DNA of 64,000 nt from Tetracentron sinense (GCA_015143295.1 CM026562.1:43730088-43794087); one strand, 5' to 3'. Positions 1-10,350 are shown, numbered from the stretch's first letter. Notes: generated from the sequence alone by a model not told the origin. Made by a program: numbers and translations.

Positions 1-899
1 TATAAGCGTAGGGCCCTAGTCCAGCCCTCGCCTTGCCCTCAAGGGCCAGGGCAGGGCCGGAAGAAAGAGTGATAATTTTTTTGTTATTTGAAATGACGAG
101 ATTTTTTTTCTACACCGACTGTCAACCTGACATGGCAATGATACACTCCTCTTTTATCCGGGCCTAGGATTGGCATTGTAACAAAAAGAACAATGACAAA
201 GTTTAAAAAAAAAATTTATTGTCAGTGACAGGCAGACATATTAGAATAAAACAAAATAAAACTATATAAAACAAAATTTATATTATGTTTAATTATCTAT
301 ATCATTCATTAATATATCTAATTTTGACAATTCTACTAACTCTAACTCCCTTTGTTTAGTTGTATGAATCCAATCTTGGCAACAAACTAAGACTTCTACA
401 ATGTCGGATTTTAAACAACTTCTAAACTGGTCAAGTACCCTTCCTCTAGTGCTAAAAGTAGACTTAGAAGCTACTATTGTCATAGGAATCGCTAAAATAT
501 CACGAACCATCATTGATAAAATTAGATATTTTTTTAAAATTAATTTTCCACCAAAGTAATATATCTAAATCGTCAAATTTATCTCTTGGCTCTTCCGAAT
601 ACAAATCTAATTCTGATTTGTATTTGTAAAGAGAACTAAAGAGAGTGGTGTTATATAAGGGGAGGATTACAACGAAATTACAAGTATAGCCTTAGGTTTA
701 AACTGTTAGTAAATAATATATTTGGTATTTCGCAATTATAAAGGACAGGGCAAGGCTGGGGTGAGCCCTGGCCTAGCCCAGCAGAAGCAGGGCTTCCGGA
801 TTTTGAGCCCTACCTGGCCCAAAGGCTGGGAAGGGCAGGGCTTTGGAGGGCAGGGCAGTGCTGGGTATCCTTCTACGTGGGCTTTTTTTGACAACCCTA
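1..899 (-). mobile_element. Decayed hAT transposon, left part cut by window edge
   Basis: Read on the minus strand, the right edge begins TAGGGTTGTCAA (positions 899 down to 888), a typical hAT terminal sequence. GC-rich subterminal repeats built on GGGCAGGGC/GCCCTGCCC lie just inside it (about 745-870) and again at 10-60, so the other terminus should lie just left of base 1. Between them is a piece of transposase (289-616). Only about 270 bp separates the right terminus from that piece, so most of the transposase gene is missing. The GC-rich ends contrast with the AT-rich interior. No target-site duplication can be tested because one end is outside the window. Confidence 0.7.
289..616 (-). 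pseudogene. hAT transposase C-terminal fragment, frameshifted
   Basis: The minus-strand translation contains the conserved C-terminal dimerisation region of plant hAT transposases. A segment SELDLY...DDLDILLWWK (about 616-545) is followed, in another frame, by MMVRDILAIP, VASKSTFSTRGRVLD and VLVCCQDW, ending at a stop at 289. The frame changes at a run of seven adenines (minus strand) near 527-533, consistent with a one-base slippage. Upstream catalytic (RNase H-like) parts of the transposase are absent. The family assignment is firm from the FSTRGRVLD and CCQDW motifs. The gene is inactive because it is both truncated and shifted. Confidence 0.85.
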
Positions 900-924
900 A
901 TCACAGACAAATCTTGAGGTTTCT

Positions 925-1397
925 AGGGGCCGTTGGCATCAATTCAGGTGACTCTCATTTTGGAAAAAAATTAATTCTTACAAGTTTTAATTCTTATAAT
1001 TAATTTTGTATGTAAATGCATTTGGTAACTGTCAGTCAGAATCAATTGTGAAAAAAAAAAAAACATAATTACGTTTTGATGAAAAAAAGAAAAAGAAATA
1101 AAATTATTTGAGGCATTAAATATGGTCATATTATCAACACATATATAAGTTCAGAAAATACTAATATTTTTATTATGTCTTATCTACTGGTCAATTTTGA
1201 TGCTTATCTCGTTCATTTTAAACATGTTTCTCAGAATTAATTCTGAAAAACGAGTTTTTTTGTTCCCTAAAAATTGTGCTTAAAATAGGATGATTCTTAA
1301 AATTATTTCCTAAAAATGATTCACTAAATGTGTTTAGATTGTTTTTGTTCTTGAGATAAGAAAAATTGTTCCTGAGGAATAATGCCAAACAGCCCCC
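925..1397. repeat. hAT-like MITE candidate with short inverted ends
   Basis: The left sequence GGGGCCGTTGGCATC (from about 926) is matched in inverted orientation by ATGCCAAACAGCCCCC at about 1382-1397. Ends of the form GGGGCTGTTTGGCA are common in plant hAT-type MITEs. The interior is AT-rich and without coding capacity. I could not find a convincing 8-bp target duplication, so the boundaries are approximate. Confidence 0.45.
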
Positions 1398-2705
1398 AAC
1401 TATCCAAGGGGTTAAAAACTTGATAGTAGGTACCATTTATTTATTTATTTATTTTTTTGGTGCGGTTATCATTTAACTTCGTTAATCCGTTAACGGTTAG
1501 TTGTTAGCTGGCAATAGAGATCTTGCAACTCGTAGCCGGGGGGATTGGATGCCCAAACCTTCCTCATTGAAGGCTACATCCCTACCAGTTACGCCCTACC
1601 AGTTACGCAAGAGATGGGGGGTGTGATAGTAGTACTATTGAGTGTTTTTAATCACTTTTTTTTGGGTGGGGCAGATAACAAGGTAGTGTTCCTTTTCTGT
1701 GTTTGTACATTAAAAACATACTGTTCACTTCATTTTTCAGCCATCGTCCTCCAACGAGATCAGATGAGCAGCAAAACTGACATAGCCCATTAGGTTATTG
1801 CACGCAGGCTCTTGGTCCAGCACAATAAAAAAATCAAAATAATATTTTTGATATATTTAAAAAAATAATTTATGCTAAAAATTATTATTATTTAATTGTA
1901 GTGGACCAATGGCCAGTCTGCTGTAGCCCAGTGGCCTACAGCAGGGGGCTGTTGCTCATCTGGTTTCCTAGATCTCCACCAACTTGATTTATTCCTAAGG
2001 CGATCTTCTTCCATCCCATCTATATATACTTTGATAATATGGTGCCATCCATATGGCATCTAATCAGGTGTTTCACCGAAGACATCGAATTCGACTACTA
2101 ATTTACTGGGGAAAAAGTTGTTTGTGGTACTTTTGGGCAAGGGCGGAGTCAGTATTTTCTAGTAATAGGGGCACGTGATGGTTTATAAAAAAAATGATAA
2201 TAATTGTCGATAGATTTGTGAAAAATTATGAAGTTTGTATGAAATAATCTGAATCTAAGGATGAAGGGGGTTCGGGGCCGAATTTTTTTTTAATGGCTAA
2301 GTTTTTGGGGGCATTTCGCTCATATATTTCGTACATATCTTATGGTTATTGTTTCTCCTTCTTTACACCCTTGCCCCATGGCTATGTCTAGTCAAATAAT
2401 TAAATTACATACTATAGAAGATATATTTTGATTTAAATAGTTCAAGGAACATTGCCCACTTGCCTCATGGTTATACCTATTAAATAGTTGAATAGTATAT
2501 TATAATTGTTTAACTCTGGTTAAACATTTTAAATTTTTGGGTAAATATTTATTATTGTTATGTTTGAATAATAATATTATATTATTGAATCCTTAGGGTT
2601 AGTGAAGCTTAATTCCAATTAATAGAGGTCAAAAGGGTCATGTGTTGCGGGAGCAATTGAACTCTCCCTGAGTTTATGTCCTCATTCCCAAGGCGAGATC
2701 AGATC
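1398..2705. other. AT-rich intergenic stretch, no gene seen
   Basis: This stretch contains a short TTTA microsatellite (1436-1451) and scattered AT-rich sequence. A piece at about 2580-2660 resembles, in inverted orientation, the arms of the fold-back repeat at 9031-9360. The reading frame at 1545-1793 has no recognisable protein features. A segment with GGGCGGAGTCAG (2142-2153) looks like degraded transposon end sequence but cannot be assigned. The right end (ACAGC, 2706-2710) is the target site of element A. Confidence 0.5.
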
Positions 2706-2894
2706 ACAGCTGTAAGGGATAAAATTCGTAAAAACTAATTAACGTTGGGGAAACGAGCTGGCTTTTGTTGTTTTGTGCACGAAAGTGACACGTGGACGTA
2801 TGTTTGAGTCACGTGCTTAAAATCGGAGGATACACATTATCTGATGCATAGCGTTCACGTTGTACAAATTAAGAAGTATCCGTGGTCTTGCGAA

Positions 2895-3002
2895 ACAACG
2901 TTCTCGTTGTGGTTTCGACAACGTTTCCGTTGTCTTGCGCACAACGTAGACGTTGTATTCTCGATAACGTTTCCGGTGTTAATTAAACAACGAACTCGCC
3001 GT
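2895..3002. promoter_or_regulatory. 23-bp-periodic ACAACG/CGTTGT dyad array in U3
   Basis: ACAACG (or one-base variants) starts at 2895, 2918, 2941, 2964 and 2987, exactly 23 bp apart. CGTTGT (or variants) starts at 2905, 2928, 2951, 2974 and 2997, again 23 bp apart. Each pair forms a dyad with a 4-base gap. The 3' LTR copy has the same spacing (8362, 8385, 8408, 8431, 8454). The array lies about 330 bp upstream of the TATA box. In U3-containing RNA each dyad could also fold as a six-pair hairpin with a four-base loop. Confidence 0.8.
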
Positions 3003-3325
3003 AATTCGGATAAGGATGTCCAAGTCATATTTTAAGACATATACAACGTATTCGAGCTCGAGTCAACAACGAGACTGACTCACAGGAGGAGATAAGCAGG
3101 AGGCGATCGATTGTTCTGACAAGTGGGCCGAAAGCACTGCCTCGGTATTTAATGCAGGTCACTTCTGTGTGCTGTCAGACTCAACCGACTGAACTAATGG
3201 TAGGCTTTCACGTGTGATGCAACAGGTGGTAGATTTTACTGACATATTTGGTAATGAGTGCAGGACACGTGTTATGGGCATCTATGGGCATCTATGGTCA
3301 TCTATGGCCATACCAAAGGTTAACC

Positions 3326-3333
3326 TATAAATA
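3326..3333 (+). promoter_or_regulatory. Element A LTR TATA box
   Basis: TATAAATA lies in the second half of the LTR, preceded by the conserved G-boxes and dyad array. The matching site in the 3' LTR is 8783-8790. Transcription of the element would start about 30 bp downstream. Confidence 0.75.
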
Positions 3334-3573
3334 CTCCGAGAATTTCAGTGTTACAGGGATGGAAAAAGATAGACAGGGCATCGAAAGATAGACATATTTT
3401 TCAGTGCTCCTACTTGCTTTACTGTTCATCATCTTCTTCTTCATCTACTTACTTTATCATCGGAGTACAGGTCAGGGTATCACACCCTCCAACTTCTACC
3501 TTCTACCAGTAAACCAGAGGTGAACAGTTGTAACTGACGCGTGTCCTTTCCGGTATTTTTCCCCCTAAAAAAA

Positions 3574-3590
3574 TGGCGCCGTCTGTGGGA
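3574..3590 (+). other. Primer-binding site
   Basis: TGGCGCCGTCTGTGGGA begins five bases after the 5' LTR and is identical in element B (18196-18212). TGGCGCC at this place is the usual start of a tRNA-complementary primer-binding site in plant Ty3/gypsy elements. I cannot name the tRNA with confidence. Confidence 0.85.
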
Positions 3591-3625
3591 AATAATAAAC
3601 GAACCTCCCTTAGCTCTTTGTGATC

Positions 3626-3896
3626 ATGACTGATCAAACTTCTGTACCCGGGCTTGAGAATCAAACCCCTCAGGCCACTCCCTCTGCACCTTCTGTTGCA
3701 CAGACTTTCATCCCTGGGGTCAGTCCATCATCTGACCAGCCAGGAAGGATCATGCCCCCCCATCGAACCTTCTGTCTCTGATCGTATTTTGATGATGTTG
3801 CAAAGGCAGCAATCTGCTCTGGATCGGATCACCAGACACCAGCAGATGATGCAAGAAAGGCTTGATGCGTTCGAACATTTAAAAATGCCAGCATAG
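3626..3896 (+). pseudogene. Gag N-terminal fragment, frameshifted and truncated
   Basis: It begins with ATG at the same position and with the same MTDQ start as Gag of element B. The first frame runs about 50 codons to a TGA. The reading then continues in another frame with the B-like segment SVSDRILMMLQRQQSALD...RHQQMMQERLD and stops at TAG 3894-3896. The Gag core, zinc knuckle and protease are gone. Both the frameshift (near 3755) and the deletion make it non-functional. Confidence 0.85.
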
Positions 3897-3906
3897 ATTA
3901 GTTTGC

Positions 3907-4427
3907 ACAACGTATTGTGGGGGAAGTGGACTACCGAGCTGCACAACGTATTGTGGGGGTATAGGACGACACCGAGGAGTCTTACAAACGAAACACCTTT
4001 CTCTTTGGCCTATGGCATGGAAGCTGTCATTCCTACTGAGATTAGTTTGCCCACATTACGCTCTTGGCATAACAAGAAGAAGAGTGGAGAGAAAGACAGG
4101 AACGCTGAGCTCATGACCATTCACCTCGACTTGTTAGAAGAAAAGAGAGAAGATGCCAGCATTCAGACGAAGAGATACCAGCAACAGCTAAGGAAGGCGT
4201 ACAACCAAAAGGTACAGTGAAGAGTCCTTCAGGTCGGGGATCTCGTTCTCCGCAAAGTATTTCAGAATACCAGGGAGGTTAACAGTGGCAAGTTGGGACC
4301 TAATTGGGAAGGACCTTATATCGTAGAACGATTGGGGAGTCTTGGATTTTGCTACTTGAAAGATCTGCAAGGTAATCCTATTCATAAATCCTAAAACATT
4401 ATGAACTTGAGGCAATTCTTTCAATAG
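3907..4427 (+). pseudogene. Integrase C-terminal fragment
   Basis: The translation matches the last ~170 residues of element B integrase: the segment from LHNVLWGYRTTPRS through AYGMEAVIPTEI, the basic helix KRYQQQLRKAYN, the GDLVLRKVF and NWEGPYIVERLG chromodomain-like tail, and a final NIMNLRQFFQ. A TGA at 4218-4220 and another stop near 4391 interrupt it. The catalytic D,D,E residues lie in the deleted part. It joins the Gag fragment through a short scrambled junction. Confidence 0.88.
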
Positions 4428-4610
4428 AATCTGTGGTGAATAAATGAGTTGCTGCAATGAAAAGTTTTCCAGTATTATTACATGAGCATTTAAATTATTG
4501 CTTTGAAGTTTTTACGTCAACTCGTTGTTTGGAACATCAGTGTAATATTATGAATGTTTTGCAAAATCGAATAAAATTTCGCTTGGACGTCATACTCACA
4601 ACGAGACACT

Positions 4611-4678
4611 AGTGGCTTATCCTAAGGATGTCATCTGAGCAAATCCAGTGGCTTATCCTAATGACATCCTCTGAGCAA
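4611..4678. repeat. Direct-repeat pair with inverted 10-bp core
   Basis: Two copies of AGTGGCTTATCCTA-core-CTGAGCAA occur at 4611-4642 and 4647-4678. The core of the first is AGGATGTCAT and of the second its exact reverse complement ATGACATCCT. The two cores can pair as a 10-bp stem. The same arrangement occurs after pol in element B (24249-24314). It sits in the zone where sense pol and the antisense gene converge. Confidence 0.75.
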
Positions 4679-5147
4679 GTGTCTCGAAACTGAGTTACTT
4701 TATGTTCATCTTATGAGATTTTATTTCTCAGATTACATTCACAATGAACTACATAAAGATGTATCTAGGCCTATGTCTCTTTTCCGTTGTATGAATGCTT
4801 CCGTTGTGTATATGGTTCAGTGTGCTTTGTTCGGTGTGCATCAATCGTCACGAAAATGATTCTTTTATATATGCTCAAAGTGCCTACGTTATGAGTTATT
4901 TGTGATCATGTCTAATTCTATGATCCATAAAACATGTTCATACACTTATATGATATTTTTTCATGCATGTATACGTTGTGCAAGCTCTACAACTTCGAGT
5001 TCCAATACAAAGAAAAGCAAAAGGGAAAGAGAAAATGATAATTCATTTAGAAAAACTCATTGATGGGTCAAGTACAGAGAACCCCATAACTCGGGGAAGA
5101 AGATGATGCAATACAACTAGCAGAAGAGAGAGTAAGAAGAGAAGAAG

Positions 5148-7583
5148 TCAAGAGTCGGCAGCATCCGCAAGGACATCGGGAGGACAGACAGGGTCAGCAA
5201 CATCAGCAGCTTCGGCAGCTTCAGCAGCAACAGGAGGAACTTCGGCAACGGGAGGAGCTTCAGGAGCAGCTGGTTCAAAGAATGGTTCAGATGGAAGAGG
5301 TGCAGGGCCTTCGAAGGGATGTGGCTTCTCAACTCCTTCAACTTCGGGTTCGTTGTCGAGGTCGATGACATCCTTGCTCTGGAGCTCGGAGAAGGTAGTC
5401 ACGTCCTCCTCGTTGTCTTCCTTCAGTCGACCTTGTTGGCAGAGCATATTGATCACCTCCTTCTCGGTCTCTACCCTGTCCTCGTCGAGAAGAGTGTCTA
5501 GCTGAGAGACTGATAGTGTTGTTGCAGTCTCGTGGTCACTGTCTGCTCGATTGCCTCTTCAGCTCTTTTGGCTTCCTTGAGCTCCTCCATCAGTGTGGCT
5601 CTCACTGCCTCAGTTTCCTCTAGCTGCCTGCTCAGAGTCTGGGAGACGAGCTCCAACTCGCTGATCCGGAGAACGGCGTTCTCCACTTCTTGTTTGGCTT
5701 GTTTCTCTCCCTCCTTGGCTGCTCGAGCTTTGCCTTCAGCCTTCTCTTGCCCCTTGGAGGCGGCAATGAACTTCTCCTCCACCCGCACCACTTCAGCTCG
5801 GGCTTGGGACAGATCAAACTCAATCTTGAGGCGATCCTCAGCTAGAGTTTGCTCCAGCGCCTCAGTCCTTCCTTGCCAGTAGCTAATGGAGTCTTTGAGG
5901 TGATTGTAGTGGTAGGTACTACGATCACATAGCTCGTGGAGGAGGACGTTCAGCTATGATACACAAGATTGAGAATATCAGTTTGTCACAACGAGAATTG
6001 AATAAAGCAAAACAAAGAACAAAAGTCGTACTGAGGCCATGGACTGGCAGGCTGTATAAGAAACCTGAGGCAAGGACATCTTGCCAGCATTAGCAATATC
6101 CTGGGGGAGCCTCATGGAGTGCGTCAAGGCCCTAGCAACCTTCTCCGAGGTCTGCACCGAGTCGTGGATAGTGGGCCTCCCGAAGCGCGTGAAGTCGGGT
6201 GACCAGTTGATCTCATCTGAACGCGGTGCTCCGAATGAGGGAAGAGGTGTGGTTGTCTCTGTTGTGGTAACAGTGACCAGGGCGGAGCCTGAAGCAATTG
6301 GGGCAGCCACAGTAGGAGTAGCAGCAGGCATCATGCTGGCTACAGGTGTCCCCGTTGCAGCCTTAGCTCCTTGGTGCGTAGCAGGAGCAGAAGGGGAAGG
6401 AATGGCAGCACGAGCAGTATCCCTCTGTCGGCGCTGTTCTTCTTTTCTCTTCTTTCTGGCCTCGAACTCGGCCTGGGTCATGGCCTTCCGTTTCGGCTCG
6501 GAAGGCGCTCCCGTTGTGGATGGAATTGTTTTTGGAGGAGGTGGAAGAGGGGGCACCGCAGTTGTAGGACGAGTTGTCCTCGACTTTCGGATCAACGCAG
6601 GAGGGTTGGTGCCGGCCATATCTTCTTCTTCCGAGCTTGGCTCAATTACGGGTAAGGAGGAAGAGGTGCCTTGTTGCCTTGAAGGAGACGAGTTCGAGCT
6701 GCTGAAAAGGCTCCAAGTATCAGGTGGTAGTGGTGTCCACTGGATGTACTCCCCTCCTCGTACGCGCTTGATGTTGCTAAGAAGACTTTCTTCTTCAGGC
6801 GCGAGTTTTTTGAAGGGAAGTTTCTTTCCTTCAACTGCAAAAGTAAAAGTTAAAGTGTCAGACAACGAAAGTAAGCATGACGAAGAAAGTAAACAGACAA
6901 CGGACGATGGGACGGAAAGACAGAAGAAGTAAAAGTACAACGGACAACGGTATCATGTTACCTGGTTTATCTTGGAAAACATTGGGCACGGTGGAAGTTT
7001 CAGCTTTCCAGCCCCCAGAGACAACGAAGGGAGTTGCTTTCCACCCTCTTTCTCTGTCCAAGATGCCGGATACGAGGTCTGGGTACAACGGCTTCTTGTT
7101 CCAGGAATAATAATTGTGTGGGCCATCGTCAGTACCTCTACATCTAACGGCATGACAGAAATGAAAGAGGTGTCTAGCTTCTATAGGGTACCCGTCCTTG
7201 ATGAATTTGATCATCATGGACATATACTTGTAGAAGCTGGGGTGCATTTGCCCTGGGGCAAGGTGTAGGGTGGAAAGGACTTCATCCAGAACGGGATGAA
7301 GGAGAAATTGAAGACCAGCTTCGAGTTGAGAGAGGTAGACAACGATACATGCTGATCGTCTGTCAATATAGGCATCTTCTCTTTTGAAGTGAAGATTGAC
7401 ATGAGAGGGAAACTCGAAACGTTCTCTGAAATGGTTAAGGTATTCTAATTGTTGTTGGCGTAGGGCAGAAGATTTCTCGATGTAGGCACCATACGGTGCG
7501 CTACCAGTACAGCTAGCTACGTCTTCGGATTGACCTCTAACTTCACCTAGCCTAAGGGATTCTATGGGTGTCTCGGTAGCCAT
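5148..7583 (-). pseudogene. Antisense three-exon gene of element A, frameshifted in exon 3
   Basis: Exons on the minus strand are 7583-6962 (622 bp), 6834-6032 (803 bp) and 5953 onward. Introns 6961-6835 and 6031-5954 have GT...AG ends, in phases 1 and 0. Exon 1 is the same length as in element B. It encodes the Transposase_28-like block with VVYLSQLEAGL and LAPGQMHPSFYKYMSMMIKF. Exon 2 is Ser/Pro/Thr/Ala-rich with basic clusters. Exon 3 is a long predicted coiled coil. Relative to B there is a 2-base insertion near 5504-5512, so the frame stops at 5498 (626 aa). The remaining acidic tail lies in another frame to 5148. Splice sites are preserved although gag-pol has gone. The cellular role is unknown. 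Confidence 0.8.
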
Positions 7584-7826
7584 GGGTTCAGGAGAATGGA
7601 ACAAAGAGTAATAGGAAGGAAAAGGAAAAAAATGGGCAGACTGACGACAGAGAAGAAGAGAAAGAAAGAGAAGCAAAATCAATGAAGAGAGTAAAAAAAA
7701 GGAGAAGAACGTACCGCGAAGAGAAACGAGAGTTTGAAGAGAGCTTGAATTTTCGCTTGAGACGCAAGTGAAGCAGAGTAACAGTACTTCAATGGTGAGA
7801 TAAGTGAAATGAAGCAGCCAAGAGGG

Positions 7827-7835
7827 ATTTTTATA
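7827..7835 (-). promoter_or_regulatory. Predicted TATA box of the antisense gene (element A)
   Basis: On the minus strand TATAAAAAT lies about 245 bp upstream of the antisense ATG. A matching TATAAAAT occurs about 280 bp upstream of the antisense ATG in element B (27949-27956), in otherwise diverged sequence. This supports a dedicated antisense promoter inside the element, just ahead of the 3' LTR. Confidence 0.55.
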
Positions 7836-8164
7836 GATACTTTAGAGAAATGAAAGGACCAGAATACCCTCCATCAGAGCCGTACACCTGTGTCAAAGCC
7901 GGAAAGACTGGTGGCAGGATCGACGTTTCACGTAAAGAGAATAACAGTCAGAGATATAAAGCGTTTTGAATTCCGAAACGGAAATGATGACAGCCTGTCT
8001 TGCATTAATGAGGCGTGACGGTTCGCACGCGTAAACCAGCTGGCTTAGGCGTTCTATCTTCTCAGCGTAAACCACGCAGCGATCCAGGTGCTGGCAGAAG
8101 ATTGAGGTATGGACTGTCGCTCTTTTGTCCGTTTATGACACTTCGAACTACGTTCTAAGCCTCA

Positions 8165-8177
8165 TAAATGGGCAAAT
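8165..8177 (+). other. Polypurine tract region, element A
   Basis: The short sequence AAATGGGCAAAT directly precedes the 3' LTR TG, at the place where element B has AAAGGGGCAAAC. It would prime plus-strand DNA synthesis. Its purine run is weaker than in B. Confidence 0.6.
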
Positions 8178-9025
8178 TGTAAGGGATAAAATTCGTAAAA
8201 ACTAATTAACGTTGGGGAAACGAGCTGGCTTTTGTTGTTTTGTGCACGAAAGTGACACGTGGACGTATGTTTGAGTCACGTGCTTAAAATAGGAGGATAC
8301 ACATTATCTGATGCATAGCGTTCACATTGTACAAATTAAGACGTATCCGTGGTCTTGCGAAACAACGTTCTCGTTGTGGTTTCGACAACGTTTCCATTGT
8401 CTTGCGCACAACGTAGACGTTGTATTCTCGACAACGTTTCCGGTGTTAATTGAACAACGAACTCGCCGTAATTCGGATAAGGATGTCTAGGTTATATTTT
8501 AAGATATATACAACGTATTCGAGCTCGAGTCAACAACGAGACCGACTCGCAGGAGGAGATAAGCAGGAGGCGATCGATTGTTCTAACAAGTGGGCCGAAA
8601 GCACTGCCTCGGTATTTAATGCAGATCACTTCTGTGTGCTGTCAGACTCAACCGACTGAACTAATGGTAGGCTTTCACGTGTGATGCAACAGGTGGTAGA
8701 TTTTACTGACATATTTGGTAATGAGTGCAGGACACATGTTATGGGCATCTATGAGCATCTATGACCATACCAAAGGTTAACCTATAAATACCCCGAGAAT
8801 TTCAGTGTTACAGGGATGGAAAAAGATAGATAGGGCATCGAAAGATAGACATATTTTTCAGTGCTCCTACTTGCTTTACTGTTCATCATCTTCTTCTTCA
8901 TCTACTTACTTTATCATCGGAGTACAGGTCAGGGTATCACACCCTCCAACTTTTACCTTCTACCAGTAAACCAGAGGTGAACAGTTGCAACTGACGCGTG
9001 TCCTTTCCGGTATTTTTCCCCCTCA
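8178..9025 (+). repeat. Element A 3' LTR (848 bp)
   Basis: The second copy of the element A LTR starts TGTAAGGG and ends CTCA, followed by target duplication ACAGC (9026-9030). It retains the 23-bp dyad array (8362-8459) and TATA box (8783-8790). The fourth G-box is mutated to CACATG. Differences from the 5' LTR are mostly C/T or G/A, as expected after cytosine methylation. Confidence 0.93.
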
Positions 9026-9030
9026 ACAGC

Positions 9031-9360
9031 TAATCACGATTAGACTTGGGAACAATTCAATCACACCCACAAGTCAACACATGTCCTTTTTAATCCCCAT
9101 TAACCATAATTAAGATTCACTAACCTTTAAGGTTCACCAATCTAACCTTGATGTTTAATAGAAAAATTTAAACCTTAGGGTTAAAATTTCTTAACCCTAA
9201 GGTTAATTTTTGTTTTAATATCTTATTTAAAAAACCAAGGTTAGAATGTTGAACCCTAAAGGTTAATGAATATTAAATATGGTTAATAGGATTTAAAAGA
9301 GACACGTGTTGACCTATGGGTGTGATTGAACACTCCACGAGTTCAATTGCGATTGGTTGT
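9031..9360. repeat. Fold-back repeat (long inverted arms)
   Basis: Sequence around 9051-9158 is matched in inverted orientation by about 9229-9334, including TCAATCACACCCA against TGGGTGTGATTGA and AACCTTTAAGGTT-type pieces. At the centre is a perfect 14-bp palindrome pair, AACCTTAGGGTTAA (9171-9184) and its reverse complement (9191-9204). There is no coding capacity. Related but degraded pieces occur at about 2580-2660 and 16690-17045, so this is a dispersed non-autonomous family. Element A inserted at its left edge. Confidence 0.7.
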
Positions 9361-9536
9361 GCTTCGCCATGGCTATGCATGCTTAAAATTTTTTTTTTTT
9401 CAAAGTTGAGTGGGGGCCCCACAGGCCCCCCACCTGGCTCCACCCCTGCTTTTGGGTGTGGTTCATGTCTCATTTGGCCTTGGCTTGCCTATGGAGAAGC
9501 CAGAAAGCTCGGGGTTCCATAGAATAGGTGACATGT

Positions 9537-9583
9537 GGTGGAGAAGTCAAAATCATGGGGTCCATGATTTTGACTTCTCCACC
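9537..9583. repeat. Perfect 22-bp inverted repeat with 3-base loop
   Basis: The arm at 9537-9558 is an exact reverse complement of 9562-9583; the loop is GGT. The arm contains GGAGAAGTCAAAATC, which recurs in either orientation near 9639, 9673, 10122, 10153 and 10257 with a few changes. It is therefore part of a local cluster of related transposon ends rather than an isolated hairpin. Confidence 0.85.
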
Positions 9584-9715
9584 TATAATAAGACATGTGG
9601 CGATTAGTGTGTGAGAATAAGGGTGTGAGATATCAAATGAGGAGAAGTCAAAATTGTGGGGGAGAAAATGGAATGACTTCTCCCCACTTTTACTCCAAGT
9701 GTCGCATCATGTATG

Positions 9716-10350
9716 GAACCCTGAGCCCTTTCCGGCTTTGCCAGAGACAATCCGAAGCCGTCTCATTTACAGACCAAGTTACTGACCTCCTTCCGACCCA
9801 AGAGTCTCCCACATGTATCCTTTCAAGACACGCCCTTCAAGCCAATTAGCCAAACGTTCAACTTGCTTCCACGATTAGTTTGCCGGGGGTGATAAAGATT
9901 ATTAAAGATGGTGATCACACTACTCAATCCTGTAATGAGGACTGAGGAGTCTTTCAAAGTTGACTAGCTTCTTATATTTATTTTCACCTCTTATTGTGGA
10001 CACGGTGTTGTAATATTCAGGACAGGTTTTGTAACCAATTAAAATTTGGCTTTGGATTCTCTCTGGCCTTGTTAGAAAAGTGCTCTCCGGACAACCATGA
10101 AGCCCCATGTGGCACAAAAATGGGGAGAAGTCATTTTATTTTTTTCCCTGATTTTGACTTCTCCTTACTTGATATCTCCCTCCTTTTATCTCACCGGTAT
10201 CTTATCAAGTGTCAAATTAAGGGCCGAAAAAATCAAAATCATGTAGCCTATGAAATGACTTCTCGAGCGGAACTGTGCTTCATTTGTGGTTGCGCTAGAG
10301 CACTTTCTGGCTCGGCCAGAGAAAATCCGAAGCCTTAAAATTTAACCAAA
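9716..10350. repeat. Cluster of MITE-like inverted sequences
   Basis: The segment CTCTGGCC / GGCCAGAGA with flanking AATCC(A/G)AAGCC is present three times: at about 9725-9763 (+), 10035-10090 (inverted) and 10297-10340 (+). The inverted pair at about 10030-10090 and 10297-10350 has arms of roughly 50 bp at about 75-80 percent identity and encloses a ~310-bp non-coding unit, as in a Mutator- or hAT-type MITE. Exact ends and target duplication are not clear. Confidence 0.5.

Larger units (their letters stand above)
2711..3568 (+). repeat. Element A 5' LTR (858 bp)
   Basis: Starts TGTAAGGG. Four G-boxes (CACGTG at 2789, 2810, 3209, 3266), a 23-bp-periodic dyad array (2895-3002) and a TATA box (3326-3333) mark U3. 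An 11-bp-scale tandem repeat containing ATCTATGG lies at about 3275-3312 and is shortened in the 3' copy. It is related to, but clearly diverged from, the LTR of element B, with the same order of motifs. The last bases read AA where the 3' LTR has CA, a terminal change in this copy. Confidence 0.93.
2711..9025 (+). mobile_element. Element A: non-autonomous Tat-lineage LTR retrotransposon
   Basis: This is a complete LTR-to-LTR unit of 6,315 bp. The 5' LTR is 2711-3568 and the 3' LTR 8178-9025, both beginning TG, with the 3' copy ending CA. The 5-bp target duplication ACAGC lies at 2706-2710 and 9026-9030. A primer-binding site follows the 5' LTR and a short purine-rich tract precedes the 3' LTR. 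The interior has the first part of gag, a scrambled junction at about 3895-3925, the C-terminal part of integrase, then a three-exon antisense gene filling 5148-7583. Protease, RT, both RNase H domains and most of integrase are missing, so movement would need proteins from a relative such as element B. The two LTRs differ by roughly 20 substitutions, mostly transitions, and one ~10-bp indel, so this copy is older than element B. Confidence 0.93.

Noticed and set aside
722-1003. 93-aa plus-strand frame
   Set aside because: Lies on GC-rich subterminal repeats of the hAT remnant; the Gln/Gly-rich content is a repeat artefact.
2142-2400. Possible transposon with GGGCGGAGTCAG end
   Set aside because: The opposite side (CATGGCTATGTCTAG) does not form a convincing inverted repeat with it.
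6081-6932. 283-aa plus-strand frame
   Set aside because: It is the complement of antisense exon 2; its Gly/Ser/Val-rich content mirrors the Pro/Ala/Thr-rich real exon and no domain is seen.
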